64,000 nt of DNA, from the NCBI RefSeq assembly GCF_008725655.1, contig NZ_VYXP01000013.1:1-64000 (forward strand). Direction: 5' to 3'. How positions within the stretch are numbered: the stretch's first letter is position 1; each line of letters starts with the position of its first letter. This DNA is from Marinihelvus fidelis. GTDB taxonomy: Bacteria > Pseudomonadota > Gammaproteobacteria > Xanthomonadales > SZUA-36. The position numbers and the translations under genes are program-made. Under the pieces are notes generated by a model that did not search any database, had not been told where the DNA came from, and saw only the letters and a list, made by a program, of their open reading frames with translations. Below, one piece after another: positions 45,298 to 52,806 of this stretch.

Positions 45298-46098
45298 TTA
45301 CTCCATGTAACGGGATTCGAGTTCCAGGACGACGACATCGTCGCCGTCGCGCAGCTGGAGTTGCTCACCAGCGACCTGCCATAGAATTACCTCACCCAGC
45401 GCCTGGTGGAGCGCCTGCTCCTGCTCCATGCCCTCGGGGCAGGCCATCATGGTGCCGGCCATTTGCTTGAAGGTGAGTTGGTCTCCGTTCACCTCGTAGC
45501 CGCCCATCATCGAATTGCAGCCACCGTGGCCACTGACGCGCTGGTCATCCGGATGCAGGATCAGGTGCGGTTCGCGCTGGCGTTCCGCCACGGTGACGGG
45601 CTCGCCGCGGATCGACATGACCTTCCAGTAGGTATTTTCGAGCGATGCGTTCGATGGCGGCGGCGTGGCCACGCGTACGAGCAGCATCTCGACGGTGTCC
45701 GGCGCGCCCTGGGTCAAAACGGGGTAGTGCGTGTCAGTGGTGAACATCAACCGCCCTTCGTGTTCGATGCGCGCGCGGACCGCGTAGCGGTGGCGTGGTT
45801 CGATGTCGGCGGCGTCATAGGAAATCTCAAACGCGATGGGCGGCCCGGAAGGCGCCTCGAAGCCGACCCGGCCAAGCACCTTTGCCGGCGCATCGGCCAG
45901 CGACACGTCCTCGAGCGTGGCCTCGAACGCGGCGCCCGGTGGTAGCGCGATGCGCTCGCGATAGAGCGCCGTGCCGGACACGGTGGACGTGGTCTCCTGG
46001 GTCATCTCGGTCTCCGGTGTCGATGTCGTCGTCGTGTCACAGCCAGCCAGCATGGCGGCCATGAACATCAAAGAGCAGGTCTTGGTGACGGGTTTCAT
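45298..46098 (-). CDS. Lipoprotein with YbaY and META (HslJ) domains
   Basis: A 266-residue lipoprotein: lipobox MLAGC (Cys near residue 20), a Thr-rich linker, a YbaY-type beta domain about residues 40-145 (VSGTALYRERIALPPGA...AKVLGRV, shown in parts) and a META/HslJ domain about 155-262 (LENTYWKVMSIRGEPV, HGGCNSMMGGYEVNG, GTMMACPEGMEQEQA). META domains occur in heat-shock HslJ and many surface lipoproteins; the double-domain form is known in proteobacteria, with a possible envelope stress role. ATG 46098 follows GAGG. Confidence 0.85.
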   Translation of the reverse strand: MKPVTKTCSLMFMAAMLAGCDTTTTSTPETEMTQETTSTVSGTALYRERIALPPGAAFEATLEDVSLADAPAKVLGRVGFEAPSGPPIAFEISYDAADIEPRHRYAVRARIEHEGRLMFTTDTHYPVLTQGAPDTVEMLLVRVATPPPSNASLENTYWKVMSIRGEPVTVAERQREPHLILHPDDQRVSGHGGCNSMMGGYEVNGDQLTFKQMAGTMMACPEGMEQEQALHQALGEVILWQVAGEQLQLRDGDDVVVLELESRYME

Positions 46099-46157
46099 TA
46101 ACGGGCCTCGTTTGATGTGAAAGGTCATTGGTCGCGTGCGGAGTTTTCAGTCCGGCA

Positions 46158-46529
46158 TCATTCTGCATCCCACTGGGCCAGGTGCAGCAGCACGCCGCAG
46201 GGGTCCCAGACATAGGTGACCAGCGCGCCGTAGGGCTCGGCCTTGGGCGCGGACACCCGTGCCGTGGGAAAGCGCCCGGTGGCCAGCACCTCGGTGATGG
46301 CCACGTGGCACGCTGCGGCGTCCTTCACGCTGATGTGCAACATGCAGTTCTCCGCCCAGTCCTTGACGTAGTAACGCTGGACATAAAACTTCGACCCCGC
46401 GAGCGCGAACAGCGCCAGGTTGTCATCCGCCCAGGTCAGTTCGCAGCCGAGCGCCGCGTAGAACGCCTTCGACAGTTCAAAATCCTGTGACGGCACGAAA
46501 GAGCAAAGTTCGGTGGCCTGCAGGTTCAT
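46158..46529 (-). CDS. VOC-superfamily (glyoxalase-like) protein
   Basis: A 123-residue single VOC module with two beta-alpha-beta-beta-beta repeats. LCSFVPSQDFELSKAFYAAL is the usual opening and VWDPCGVLLHLAQW the ending with a possible metal Glu/His pair weakened (His in LLHLAQ, no clear Glu). It may be a dioxygenase-like, resistance or binding protein; substrate not inferable. A 28-base gap separates it from the membrane gene upstream. Confidence 0.8.
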   Translation of the reverse strand: MNLQATELCSFVPSQDFELSKAFYAALGCELTWADDNLALFALAGSKFYVQRYYVKDWAENCMLHISVKDAAACHVAITEVLATGRFPTARVSAPKAEPYGALVTYVWDPCGVLLHLAQWDAE

Positions 46530-46575
46530 GGGCTTACTTTAAGCCAGCCCAATGCCGAATCCCAAAACACGCGGT

Positions 46576-46995
46576 TCAGGCCGGTGATTGCTGTGCCGGC
46601 CAGCGCAGCCCCGCGCGCACGGCCACCAGCACCAGGAATTCGCACACGACCAGCGACGTGAACAGCCCCACCGGGTGGCCCGGCACGCCGGTGACCAGCA
46701 GGAAGAGGAGGTAGGCCAGCGTCAGGCCGTTGCCCGCCAGGGCCGCATAAAGGCTGGGGCCGGAGCCGGACCAGAGCGGCTTGCTGGCCGCCAGGTTGAC
46801 CAGGCCGGCGGTGGCCAGGATGGCGGCGGGAAGGATCAGCGTCCATCGGCGCGGAGTGGGCTCGATCCCGTCGCTCCACACGGCCTGGGCGACGGCCTGC
46901 AGGTGGCCCCAGGCACCCAGCAGCAGGAACACGCCCAGCAGGGCCGCGCCGAGTGCGGCAAGGCGCGGTAGCCAGTTTTTGGCCGATGCGGTCAT
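46576..46995 (-). CDS. Hypothetical membrane protein
   Basis: A 139-residue protein with four hydrophobic segments and short loops, starting MTASAKNWLPRLAALG. No family recognised. It follows the response regulator by four bases in the same direction, so it is probably cotranscribed with the two-component system and could be a target or accessory of it. Confidence 0.65.
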   Translation of the reverse strand: MTASAKNWLPRLAALGAALLGVFLLLGAWGHLQAVAQAVWSDGIEPTPRRWTLILPAAILATAGLVNLAASKPLWSGSGPSLYAALAGNGLTLAYLLFLLVTGVPGHPVGLFTSLVVCEFLVLVAVRAGLRWPAQQSPA

Positions 46996-46999
46996 CGGC

Positions 47000-47689
47000 T
47001 CAGTAACCGATGTCCGTGGCGCCAGCGCGTGCCAGCCCGGACTCGTAGGCGAACACCACGGCCTGGGCCCGGTCGCGCAGCCCCAGTTTCGACAGGATGC
47101 TGGAGACGTGGGTCTTCACGGTAGCGGCGCCAATGGACAACGCGGTTGCGATTTCCAGGTTGTTCATCCCGCCGGCGATGGCGGCCAGTACTTCGCGCTC
47201 ACGATCGGTGAGTCTTTCCAGGCGGTCGTCCAGGTTGTTTGACAGCGTCGGGCCTTCGGCGAATCGTGCGATCAACCGCCGGGTGATGTCCGGCGACAGC
47301 AGCGCGCCGCCCTCGGCGACCACGCGCACCGCGTTGACCAGTTCTTCCGGCGGGATGTCCTTCAGCACGAAGCCGCTGGCGCCGGCACGCAGGGCGCGGT
47401 AGACATACTCGTCCGGGTCGAAGGTGGTGAGGATGACCACGCGGGGCGCAGGCGCGTCACGGCTGCCCGCCTGCGAAAGGATTTGCGCCGTGGCTTCCAA
47501 ACCATCGAGCCCGGGCATGCGGATATCCATCAGGATGACATCGGGTTTGAGCCGTTGTGCGGCCTCGATGGCCTGCAGGCCATCGGCGGCCTCACCGGCG
47601 ACCTGGATGTCCGGTTCGTGGTCCAGCATCATGGCGAAACCCCGGCGTACCAGGGCCTGGTCATCAACGACGAGCACCCGAAGGCTCAC
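47000..47689 (-). CDS. LuxR/NarL-type response regulator
   Basis: A 229-residue regulator. The receiver domain has the phosphorylated Asp at residue 55 (VILMDIRMPGLDG), the acidic pair at 9-10 and the Lys in FVLKDIPPEE near 112. The NarL-type HTH is LTDREREVLAAIAGGMNNLEIA...VKTHVSSILSKLGLRDR (in parts) at about 163-215. GTG 47689 overlaps the kinase stop by three bases. It should be phosphorylated by the adjacent kinase; its targets are unknown, but the promoter of its own operon is a candidate. Confidence 0.92.
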   Translation of the reverse strand: MSLRVLVVDDQALVRRGFAMMLDHEPDIQVAGEAADGLQAIEAAQRLKPDVILMDIRMPGLDGLEATAQILSQAGSRDAPAPRVVILTTFDPDEYVYRALRAGASGFVLKDIPPEELVNAVRVVAEGGALLSPDITRRLIARFAEGPTLSNNLDDRLERLTDREREVLAAIAGGMNNLEIATALSIGAATVKTHVSSILSKLGLRDRAQAVVFAYESGLARAGATDIGY

Positions 47690-48903
47690 GGTTCGTCCCC
47701 CGCCAAGGGCAAGGTGGCGCGGACTTCAAAACCCCCGTCTTCAGCGGGACCGGCGGCCACGGTTCCGCCCAGCATTTCGACCCGTTCCCGCATGCCGACC
47801 AGGCCGTGGCCCTGGCGCTGGTGTGCGGGCAGGTCGGCGTTCTGCGCGGGAACGCCGCCGCCCGAATTTACGACGCTGATCTCGATTTGCGCTTCACGTT
47901 GATCCACCCGTGCCGTGGCGCTCGCACCCGCCCCGGCGTGCTTGATGACGTTGGTCAGGGCCTCCTGGATAATCCTGTAGATGGCCAGGTCGAGCCGGGC
48001 GGGCAGGCCGGGCAGGTCTTTGGGCATCTGCAGGGTTACGGTGGGACCGGCCTCGTTGACCCGCTCGACGAGTCGCGGCAGGTCGGCGGCGCCGGGTTGT
48101 GGCCCGAGTTTATCGCCATCAGCGGCCGGGCGTAGTACGCCCAGCAGATGACGCATTTCCGCCAGCGCCTGGCGGCCCGCCCGCTGCACGGCGGTCATGG
48201 CCTCGGCCGCGGCGTCGGGGTCTGTGCGGGCCACGGTCTGCGCCGCACCGGCCTGCACCGTCATCAGGCTGAGCTGGTGGGCCACCACGTCATGCAATTC
48301 GCGCGCGATACGCGTGCGTTCTTCGGCCACGGCGCGCTCGGCGCCAGCGGTTTTCTCCCGTTCCAGGGCGGCCGCGCGTTCTTCGAGTACCCGCAGATAT
48401 TCGCCACGGAACCGGACCCGGCGGCCGATGTACCACAACAGCATCACCAGCCCGGCCGCGATGACGCTGCCCACGCTGGGCGTGCCCAGTACCATCAGGT
48501 CGGTCGCTACCCAGGCCAGTGCCGCCAGCATGCCCAGCAGGCTCTGCCGGTCGTCGGCGGTGTAGCGGCCCAGCGCGTAGAGCGAAAACACCAGTGCGAA
48601 CACGCCGCTGGTCATCGAACCCAGGTAGGCCAGGATGGACGCGGCCAACACCACGCCATGCACCGTTACCGGGTGGCTGCGGCGCCAGAGCAGGGCAAAG
48701 TTGCCGACGAACACGCAGGCGAACGTGGCCACGTCGGTCAGCGTTTCAATGCGGACGCCGTCGTCCTCGCCGCCGCTGGACCACAACATCAGGGTCAGTG
48801 CGAAGGACGCGGCGGCGATGACCAGGTCGGCACCGTGTGGCCAGCGTTGGAAAGGGCCGCGCAGGGGTTGCCAGACCCGGTCAGCATGGACGGAGCCGTT
48901 CAT
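47686..48903 (-). CDS. Sensor histidine kinase, NarL-partner (HisKA_3) type
   Basis: A 405-residue membrane kinase. About five hydrophobic segments fill residues 25-160, a coiled linker follows, and the phosphorylated His is residue 204 in RIARELHDVVAHQLS. The ATP-binding domain has QEALTNVIKHAGAG near 310 and GHGLVGMRERVEMLGG near 370. The input is membrane-embedded, with no large periplasmic loop, so it probably senses membrane state or a cotranscribed transporter-like partner. ATG 48903 is preferred over GTG 48909. Confidence 0.9.
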   Translation of the reverse strand: MNGSVHADRVWQPLRGPFQRWPHGADLVIAAASFALTLMLWSSGGEDDGVRIETLTDVATFACVFVGNFALLWRRSHPVTVHGVVLAASILAYLGSMTSGVFALVFSLYALGRYTADDRQSLLGMLAALAWVATDLMVLGTPSVGSVIAAGLVMLLWYIGRRVRFRGEYLRVLEERAAALEREKTAGAERAVAEERTRIARELHDVVAHQLSLMTVQAGAAQTVARTDPDAAAEAMTAVQRAGRQALAEMRHLLGVLRPAADGDKLGPQPGAADLPRLVERVNEAGPTVTLQMPKDLPGLPARLDLAIYRIIQEALTNVIKHAGAGASATARVDQREAQIEISVVNSGGGVPAQNADLPAHQRQGHGLVGMRERVEMLGGTVAAGPAEDGGFEVRATLPLAGDEP

Positions 48904-49036
48904 CGGCACAGGTTAGTCCAGTGCGGTTGATGCTGTCATCCGCCAAATGGGGGAGGGCGGTCTCCGTCCCGCGGCCGATGTGCGCGTGGCAGGCGGTTTG
49001 CACAATGGATCGCGAAAACCGACTTGGAGATGACGG

Positions 49037-49861
49037 ATGAGCGATTTGGCAATGGATACCCGGTTGGCCAGGGCCGGAGGGGCGAAGCGGGCCGTGAACC
49101 TGGTGACACGAGCGTGGTTCGTGGCCGCCGCGCTCGGCCATGGCGTGTTCCTGGTCTACATCCTAGCGGTGTTCTTCCCGCCGATTGCGACCGAGGGGCT
49201 CGATGGCCTGCGTGGCATGCACCTGCCGGCCGGCTTCCGCGAAGGTGAGTTCCTGGGCAACCTGGCCGCCGCCAGCCACGTGTTGCTTGCGGCGATCATC
49301 ATCGGCGGCGGGCCGCTGCAGCTGGTGCCCGCGATCCGGTCGCGCTTCCCGGCCTTTCACCGTTGGCTGGGCCGCAGCTACCTGGTCGCCGCGGTGCTCA
49401 GCGCCCTGGCGGGCCTGTACATGGTCTGGACCCGCGGCACCGTCGGGGGGCTGGTAGGCCACCTGGGGATCACGCTGGATGGGGTGCTGATTCTCGTCTT
49501 CGCCGCGTTCGCGCTGCGCTACGCACTCGCCCGGCGTATTCGCGAGCATCGCCGCTGGGCGCTGCGCCTGTTCATGGCTGCCAGCGCGGTGTGGTTCTTC
49601 CGCGTCGGCCTGATGGGTTGGGTCATGCTGACCGGCGGCGCCGGCGTCGATTTCGAGACGTTCACCGGCCCGTTCCTGACCGTGCTGGGCTTTGCCCAGT
49701 ACCTGCTGCCGCTGGCCATGCTGGAGTGGTATTTCCGCTGCCAGGCCCGGCCCTCGGCGCGTGGTCAATGGCTCTACGTGGTCACACTGGGCGTGCTGAC
49801 GGCGTACATGTGTGTGGGCATCTTCGCTGCCGCGATGGGGCTGTGGCTGCCGCGGCTGTAG
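49037..49861 (+). CDS. DUF2306 membrane protein
   Basis: A 274-residue inner-membrane protein with seven to eight hydrophobic segments. Conserved His/Arg pairs typical of DUF2306 are visible: GGGPLQLVPAIRSRFPAFHRWLGRSYL near residues 93-120 and REHRRWALRLFMAAS near 172. ATG 49037 follows GGAGATGAC. No function is established, although heme or quinone binding has been suggested for the His-containing helices. It ends in front of another TCAGAGT-type hairpin. Confidence 0.82.
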   Translation: MSDLAMDTRLARAGGAKRAVNLVTRAWFVAAALGHGVFLVYILAVFFPPIATEGLDGLRGMHLPAGFREGEFLGNLAAASHVLLAAIIIGGGPLQLVPAIRSRFPAFHRWLGRSYLVAAVLSALAGLYMVWTRGTVGGLVGHLGITLDGVLILVFAAFALRYALARRIREHRRWALRLFMAASAVWFFRVGLMGWVMLTGGAGVDFETFTGPFLTVLGFAQYLLPLAMLEWYFRCQARPSARGQWLYVVTLGVLTAYMCVGIFAAAMGLWLPRL

Positions 49862-49874
49862 GCGTAACGTTTGC

Positions 49875-49908
49875 AGGGCGGACTCAGAGTCTACTCTGAG
49901 TCCGCCCT
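49875..49908. terminator. TCAGAGT-type hairpin after DUF2306 gene
   Basis: AGGGCGGACTCAGAGT (49875-49890) mirrors exactly at 49893-49908 with a CT loop, followed by GACCCCACCCTGACCCC. It shares the CAGAGT...ACTCTG centre and trailing GACCCC pieces with the palindromes at 27245 and 44749, and lies between the convergent DUF2306 and epimerase genes, where it can end both transcripts. Confidence 0.7.
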
Positions 49909-49948
49909 GACCCCACCCTGACCCCACCCCGAGCCAATTAAAACTCGT

Positions 49949-50938
49949 TCAGAAGCCACCTACAGGAAACGGCTCGTCCTCAAACTGATCCGAGTGGTAG
50001 CCCTTCGAGCCGACCCGTCGGGCCAGTTCGCTTCGATAGTCTTCCCCGGCGCGCAGGTGCTCCAGCGCGGCCTGGAAGGTGTACCGCGGCACCCAGCCCA
50101 GCACACGTTGGGCGCGGGTGCTGTCGTACACGCGGTCAAACGCGTCCGGCAGGGTCCAGCCGAGTTGCTCGTAGGTCGATGCGTATTTCGGCACATATCC
50201 GGCCAGAACCGAGGGCGCATCGGTGGCTAGTGCAGCGGCATCGCTACGCCGGAACGGCGACGGTGCCGAAAGGATCAGCTTGTCGAAGCCGATGGCGCCG
50301 GCCTTTTCCGCCGCCAGCAGGTGCGCCGAGACCAGGTCGGCGATGTCCGCGCGCCGGTTCAGCAGTTCGTTGACCTTCAGGTTGTCACTGTCGAAGGCGT
50401 CGCGCTTGCCCTTGTCGTCGTCATCTTCGGGAAAGAACCTCGAAGTTTTCAGCACCAGGCATGGCAACCCGGTGTTGCGGTGGAACAGCGCGCACAGGTC
50501 CTCGGCCGCGCACTTGGTCACGCCGTAGATGTTCTTCGGCCGCGGCCGCAGGTCCTCGGTCACCCACACCGCGGGCTCACCCGGCGCCGGCCGCAGCGCG
50601 TCACCAAACGTGCTGGTGGTGCTGGTGAAGATGAACGCCTTGCAACCCTGCGCGACCGCTTCTTCCAGCAGATTCAGCGTGCCGGTGACATTGGTGTCGA
50701 CGAAATCCTGCCGGCTATGGGTGCCGACATGCGGCTTGTGCAGGGTCGCGGTATGGAAGATGACGTCGACACCGGCCAGGCAGTCACGCACGAAGGCCCG
50801 GTCGGTGATGGAGCCAGTGAAATCGGTATGCGGCGAAGGCTTGACGTCCAGGCCAGCAACGTCCCAGCCGTGTTCGGCGACGCCCAGCATCATCGCTTCG
50901 CCCAGGTGGCCGGCGCTGCCGGTGACGAGTGCTTTCAT
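49949..50938 (-). CDS. NAD-dependent epimerase/dehydratase family protein
   Basis: A 329-residue extended SDR. The cofactor loop is VTGSAGHLG at residues 5-13, TSTTSTFGDA near 118, and the catalytic YGVTKCAAEDL (Tyr, Lys) near 153-163. The C-terminal half is the sugar-binding type with GWVPRYTFQAALEHL. It could act on a nucleotide sugar or as a reductase; without a sugar cluster nearby the substrate stays open. ATG 50938 gives MKALVTGSAG and is the family start. Confidence 0.85.
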   Translation of the reverse strand: MKALVTGSAGHLGEAMMLGVAEHGWDVAGLDVKPSPHTDFTGSITDRAFVRDCLAGVDVIFHTATLHKPHVGTHSRQDFVDTNVTGTLNLLEEAVAQGCKAFIFTSTTSTFGDALRPAPGEPAVWVTEDLRPRPKNIYGVTKCAAEDLCALFHRNTGLPCLVLKTSRFFPEDDDDKGKRDAFDSDNLKVNELLNRRADIADLVSAHLLAAEKAGAIGFDKLILSAPSPFRRSDAAALATDAPSVLAGYVPKYASTYEQLGWTLPDAFDRVYDSTRAQRVLGWVPRYTFQAALEHLRAGEDYRSELARRVGSKGYHSDQFEDEPFPVGGF

Positions 50939-50951
50939 TCGCTGGCTCCTG

Positions 50952-51560
50952 TCAGCGCCCATTGAAACCGTCGGCAAGGCCAAGTTGCCCGGGCAGCCAT
51001 TCGGGCGCCCACAGTAGCGCGATGCAGTTCAGCCCCACCACGAACCAGAACGTTATTTGAAACGATGGCTTGCTGGATTTGTGCCGGAACACCTGTTGCG
51101 CCAGCAGCGCGCCAGGCCAGCCGCCGGCCAGTGCCAGCCCCTGCAAGGTGGATTCGGGTGTCCGCTGCGCGCCTCGCTTGGCGGCCCACTTGTCCAGGCC
51201 GTAAAACACAAACGTGATAGCGCTCACTGCGCCATAGGCCCAGGGCAGCCAGTGCGGGTATCCGCGTTGCTGGACCAGCCACCACAGCGCCACGAACGTG
51301 CCGAGCGCGATGACCGAGAGCGCCACTCGCTTCGAACCCAGTTGTCCTGCGACGGCGGTCGCACCGGTTCGCCTGACGCCTGTCGCGCGGACCTTGCCGT
51401 CCGATGCCTTCGAAACGCGGTATCGAACCGACTCCCCCACCATGGGCCGCCGTCCGCGGGCGAAATCACTGATATGAAAGAACACCTGCTGGCCCGCAGA
51501 TTCGGGTTCGATGAACCCGAAACCCCGGTCGTCGTTCCACTTGATGATCCGGCCCTGCAT
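50952..51560 (-). CDS. Cold-shock domain fused to DUF1294 membrane domain
   Basis: A 202-residue two-part protein. Residues 1-65 are a cold-shock domain with both RNA-binding motifs (GRIIKWNDDRGFGFIEP and QQVFFHISDF). Residues about 80-200 form a DUF1294 domain with three to four membrane segments (FVFYGLDKWAAKRGAQRTPE, LQGLALAGGWPGALLAQQVFRHKSSK). The fusion is widespread and places an RNA-binding module at the membrane; its role is unknown. ATG 51560 overlaps the glycosylase stop by one base. Confidence 0.88.
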   Translation of the reverse strand: MQGRIIKWNDDRGFGFIEPESAGQQVFFHISDFARGRRPMVGESVRYRVSKASDGKVRATGVRRTGATAVAGQLGSKRVALSVIALGTFVALWWLVQQRGYPHWLPWAYGAVSAITFVFYGLDKWAAKRGAQRTPESTLQGLALAGGWPGALLAQQVFRHKSSKPSFQITFWFVVGLNCIALLWAPEWLPGQLGLADGFNGR

Positions 51561-52060
51561 CACTGCCCCCGAATGATCCGACCCCAGGCGTCGGTTTTGG
51601 CCGCCAAGCTTACCGCATGCGCAGGACTCGATGAGGGCAGCCGCACCAGGCGGAATGCATGCGCCCCCAGTCCCGGCAGAACCAGGCGATTGAACGATTT
51701 CTCCGCCTCCGCGCCATTGAACGCCACGCAAGCGATATCCGGGTGGGCTGCGAAGAAGGCAGGAAAGTCATTGGGTACCCGCGACCCGGTCTCGATGGCG
51801 CTGTCCAGGCTACCCGGCCGCACGCAGGCCTGGAGCACATCCCACACGGCGACACCGGCCGCTTTAAGCGATTCCACCCGCACTGGATACGGTGCAGCCG
51901 CATCAAAACCGAACAGCTGTCCCATGATCGGCCAGAACGCGTTGCGCGGGTGGGCGTAGTACTGGCCGGTCTGTAGCGAGGCAACACCCGGCATGCTGCC
52001 CAGTACCAGTAGTCGCGCGGAAGGGTCCGCGATGGGCGCGAAGCTCCGGACGGCGCTCAA
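51560..52060 (-). CDS. DNA-deoxyinosine glycosylase (UDG family 6)
   Basis: A 166-residue uracil-DNA-glycosylase-fold enzyme that removes deaminated purines (hypoxanthine) from DNA. Motif 1 is LGSMPGVASLQTGQYYAHPRNAFW near residues 20-43 (key G-S-P-G and the NAFWP stretch), and motif 2 is LPSSSPAHA near 141. The best start is TTG 52060 with a weak GGTGG; no later start would keep motif 1 well placed. It is followed in the same operon by the cold-shock/DUF1294 gene. Confidence 0.85.
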   Translation of the reverse strand: MSAVRSFAPIADPSARLLVLGSMPGVASLQTGQYYAHPRNAFWPIMGQLFGFDAAAPYPVRVESLKAAGVAVWDVLQACVRPGSLDSAIETGSRVPNDFPAFFAAHPDIACVAFNGAEAEKSFNRLVLPGLGAHAFRLVRLPSSSPAHAVSLAAKTDAWGRIIRGQ

Positions 52061-52067
52061 ACCACCG

Positions 52068-52526
52068 TTACTCGCTGTACTTGCGGATCACGGCCACCTT
52101 GCCATCCTCGATTTCGAGCACTTCCAGGGTATCGTATGACTGCTCGATGGTCTCGCCGGTCTGCGGGTGAACGCCACTGCTGGCGGTGGAGTAGGTGATC
52201 ACCACCACGTTATAACCGGGGGTCACCATTCCCAATTCCGCCGAATACGCCGTGTGTGCGCCCAGGTAGTAGGTCATGCCCTCGCGCATGTCGGCCTTGC
52301 CGGTGGGGTGGCGGGTACTGTCGGGGTCGTAAGGCAGGTGCTGGTGGCCGACGTCATCGGTCAGCAGCGACAGGTAGTTCTCCAGGTCCGCCGCGGTTGC
52401 ATTGGGCGCCTGGGTGGCGGTCCAGGCGTTGAAGTAGGCCTGGCCGAATGCGCCCAGGTCGATGGCTTCGGCATGCGCGGGCACGGCGCTGGCGAGGGCG
52501 GCGAGCGCCACGAGTAGTTTATTCAT
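52068..52526 (-). CDS. Exported SnoaL/NTF2-like protein
   Basis: A 152-residue protein with a signal peptide (MNKLLVALAALASAVPAHA) and a single NTF2-like cone-fold domain: AYFNAWTATQAPNATAADLENYLSLLTDDV is the first helix pair (in parts), with GMTYYLGAHTAYSAELG and VLEIEDGKVAVIRKY as sheet strands. The fold binds varied small molecules. ATG 52526 gives the signal peptide directly. No operon partner makes its role clear. Confidence 0.75.
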   Translation of the reverse strand: MNKLLVALAALASAVPAHAEAIDLGAFGQAYFNAWTATQAPNATAADLENYLSLLTDDVGHQHLPYDPDSTRHPTGKADMREGMTYYLGAHTAYSAELGMVTPGYNVVVITYSTASSGVHPQTGETIEQSYDTLEVLEIEDGKVAVIRKYSE

Positions 52527-52560
52527 GGTGATTCCCCTGGGAGTCTGCCGAACAGTTACA

Positions 52561-52806
52561 TCAAACCGGGATAATGGCTTCGGCCTTCCTGCGTGACCAG
52601 ATGCCCAGCAGGATGAACGGTGCCGGCAACAGGACCAGGCCACGCAGGTCCCACAGCACCTGCCACACCTTTGGCGAATGGCCAAGCCCTTCGGTCGGCT
52701 GGTAAACACCCATCACCAGGATATTGGCCAGAAACCACCCCGCGATGGCAAAGGCGATATACGAGGCTGCCGTCCAGGCGCGGCGTTTGAAGTTCAGCTT
52801 AATCAT
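52561..52806 (-). CDS. Small membrane protein
   Basis: An 81-residue protein with two hydrophobic segments separated by a loop (VYQPTEGLGHSPKVW) and a basic start. ATG 52806 overlaps the stop of the upstream DUF885 gene by eight bases, implying coupled translation. Unrecognised family. Confidence 0.6.
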   Translation of the reverse strand: MIKLNFKRRAWTAASYIAFAIAGWFLANILVMGVYQPTEGLGHSPKVWQVLWDLRGLVLLPAPFILLGIWSRRKAEAIIPV

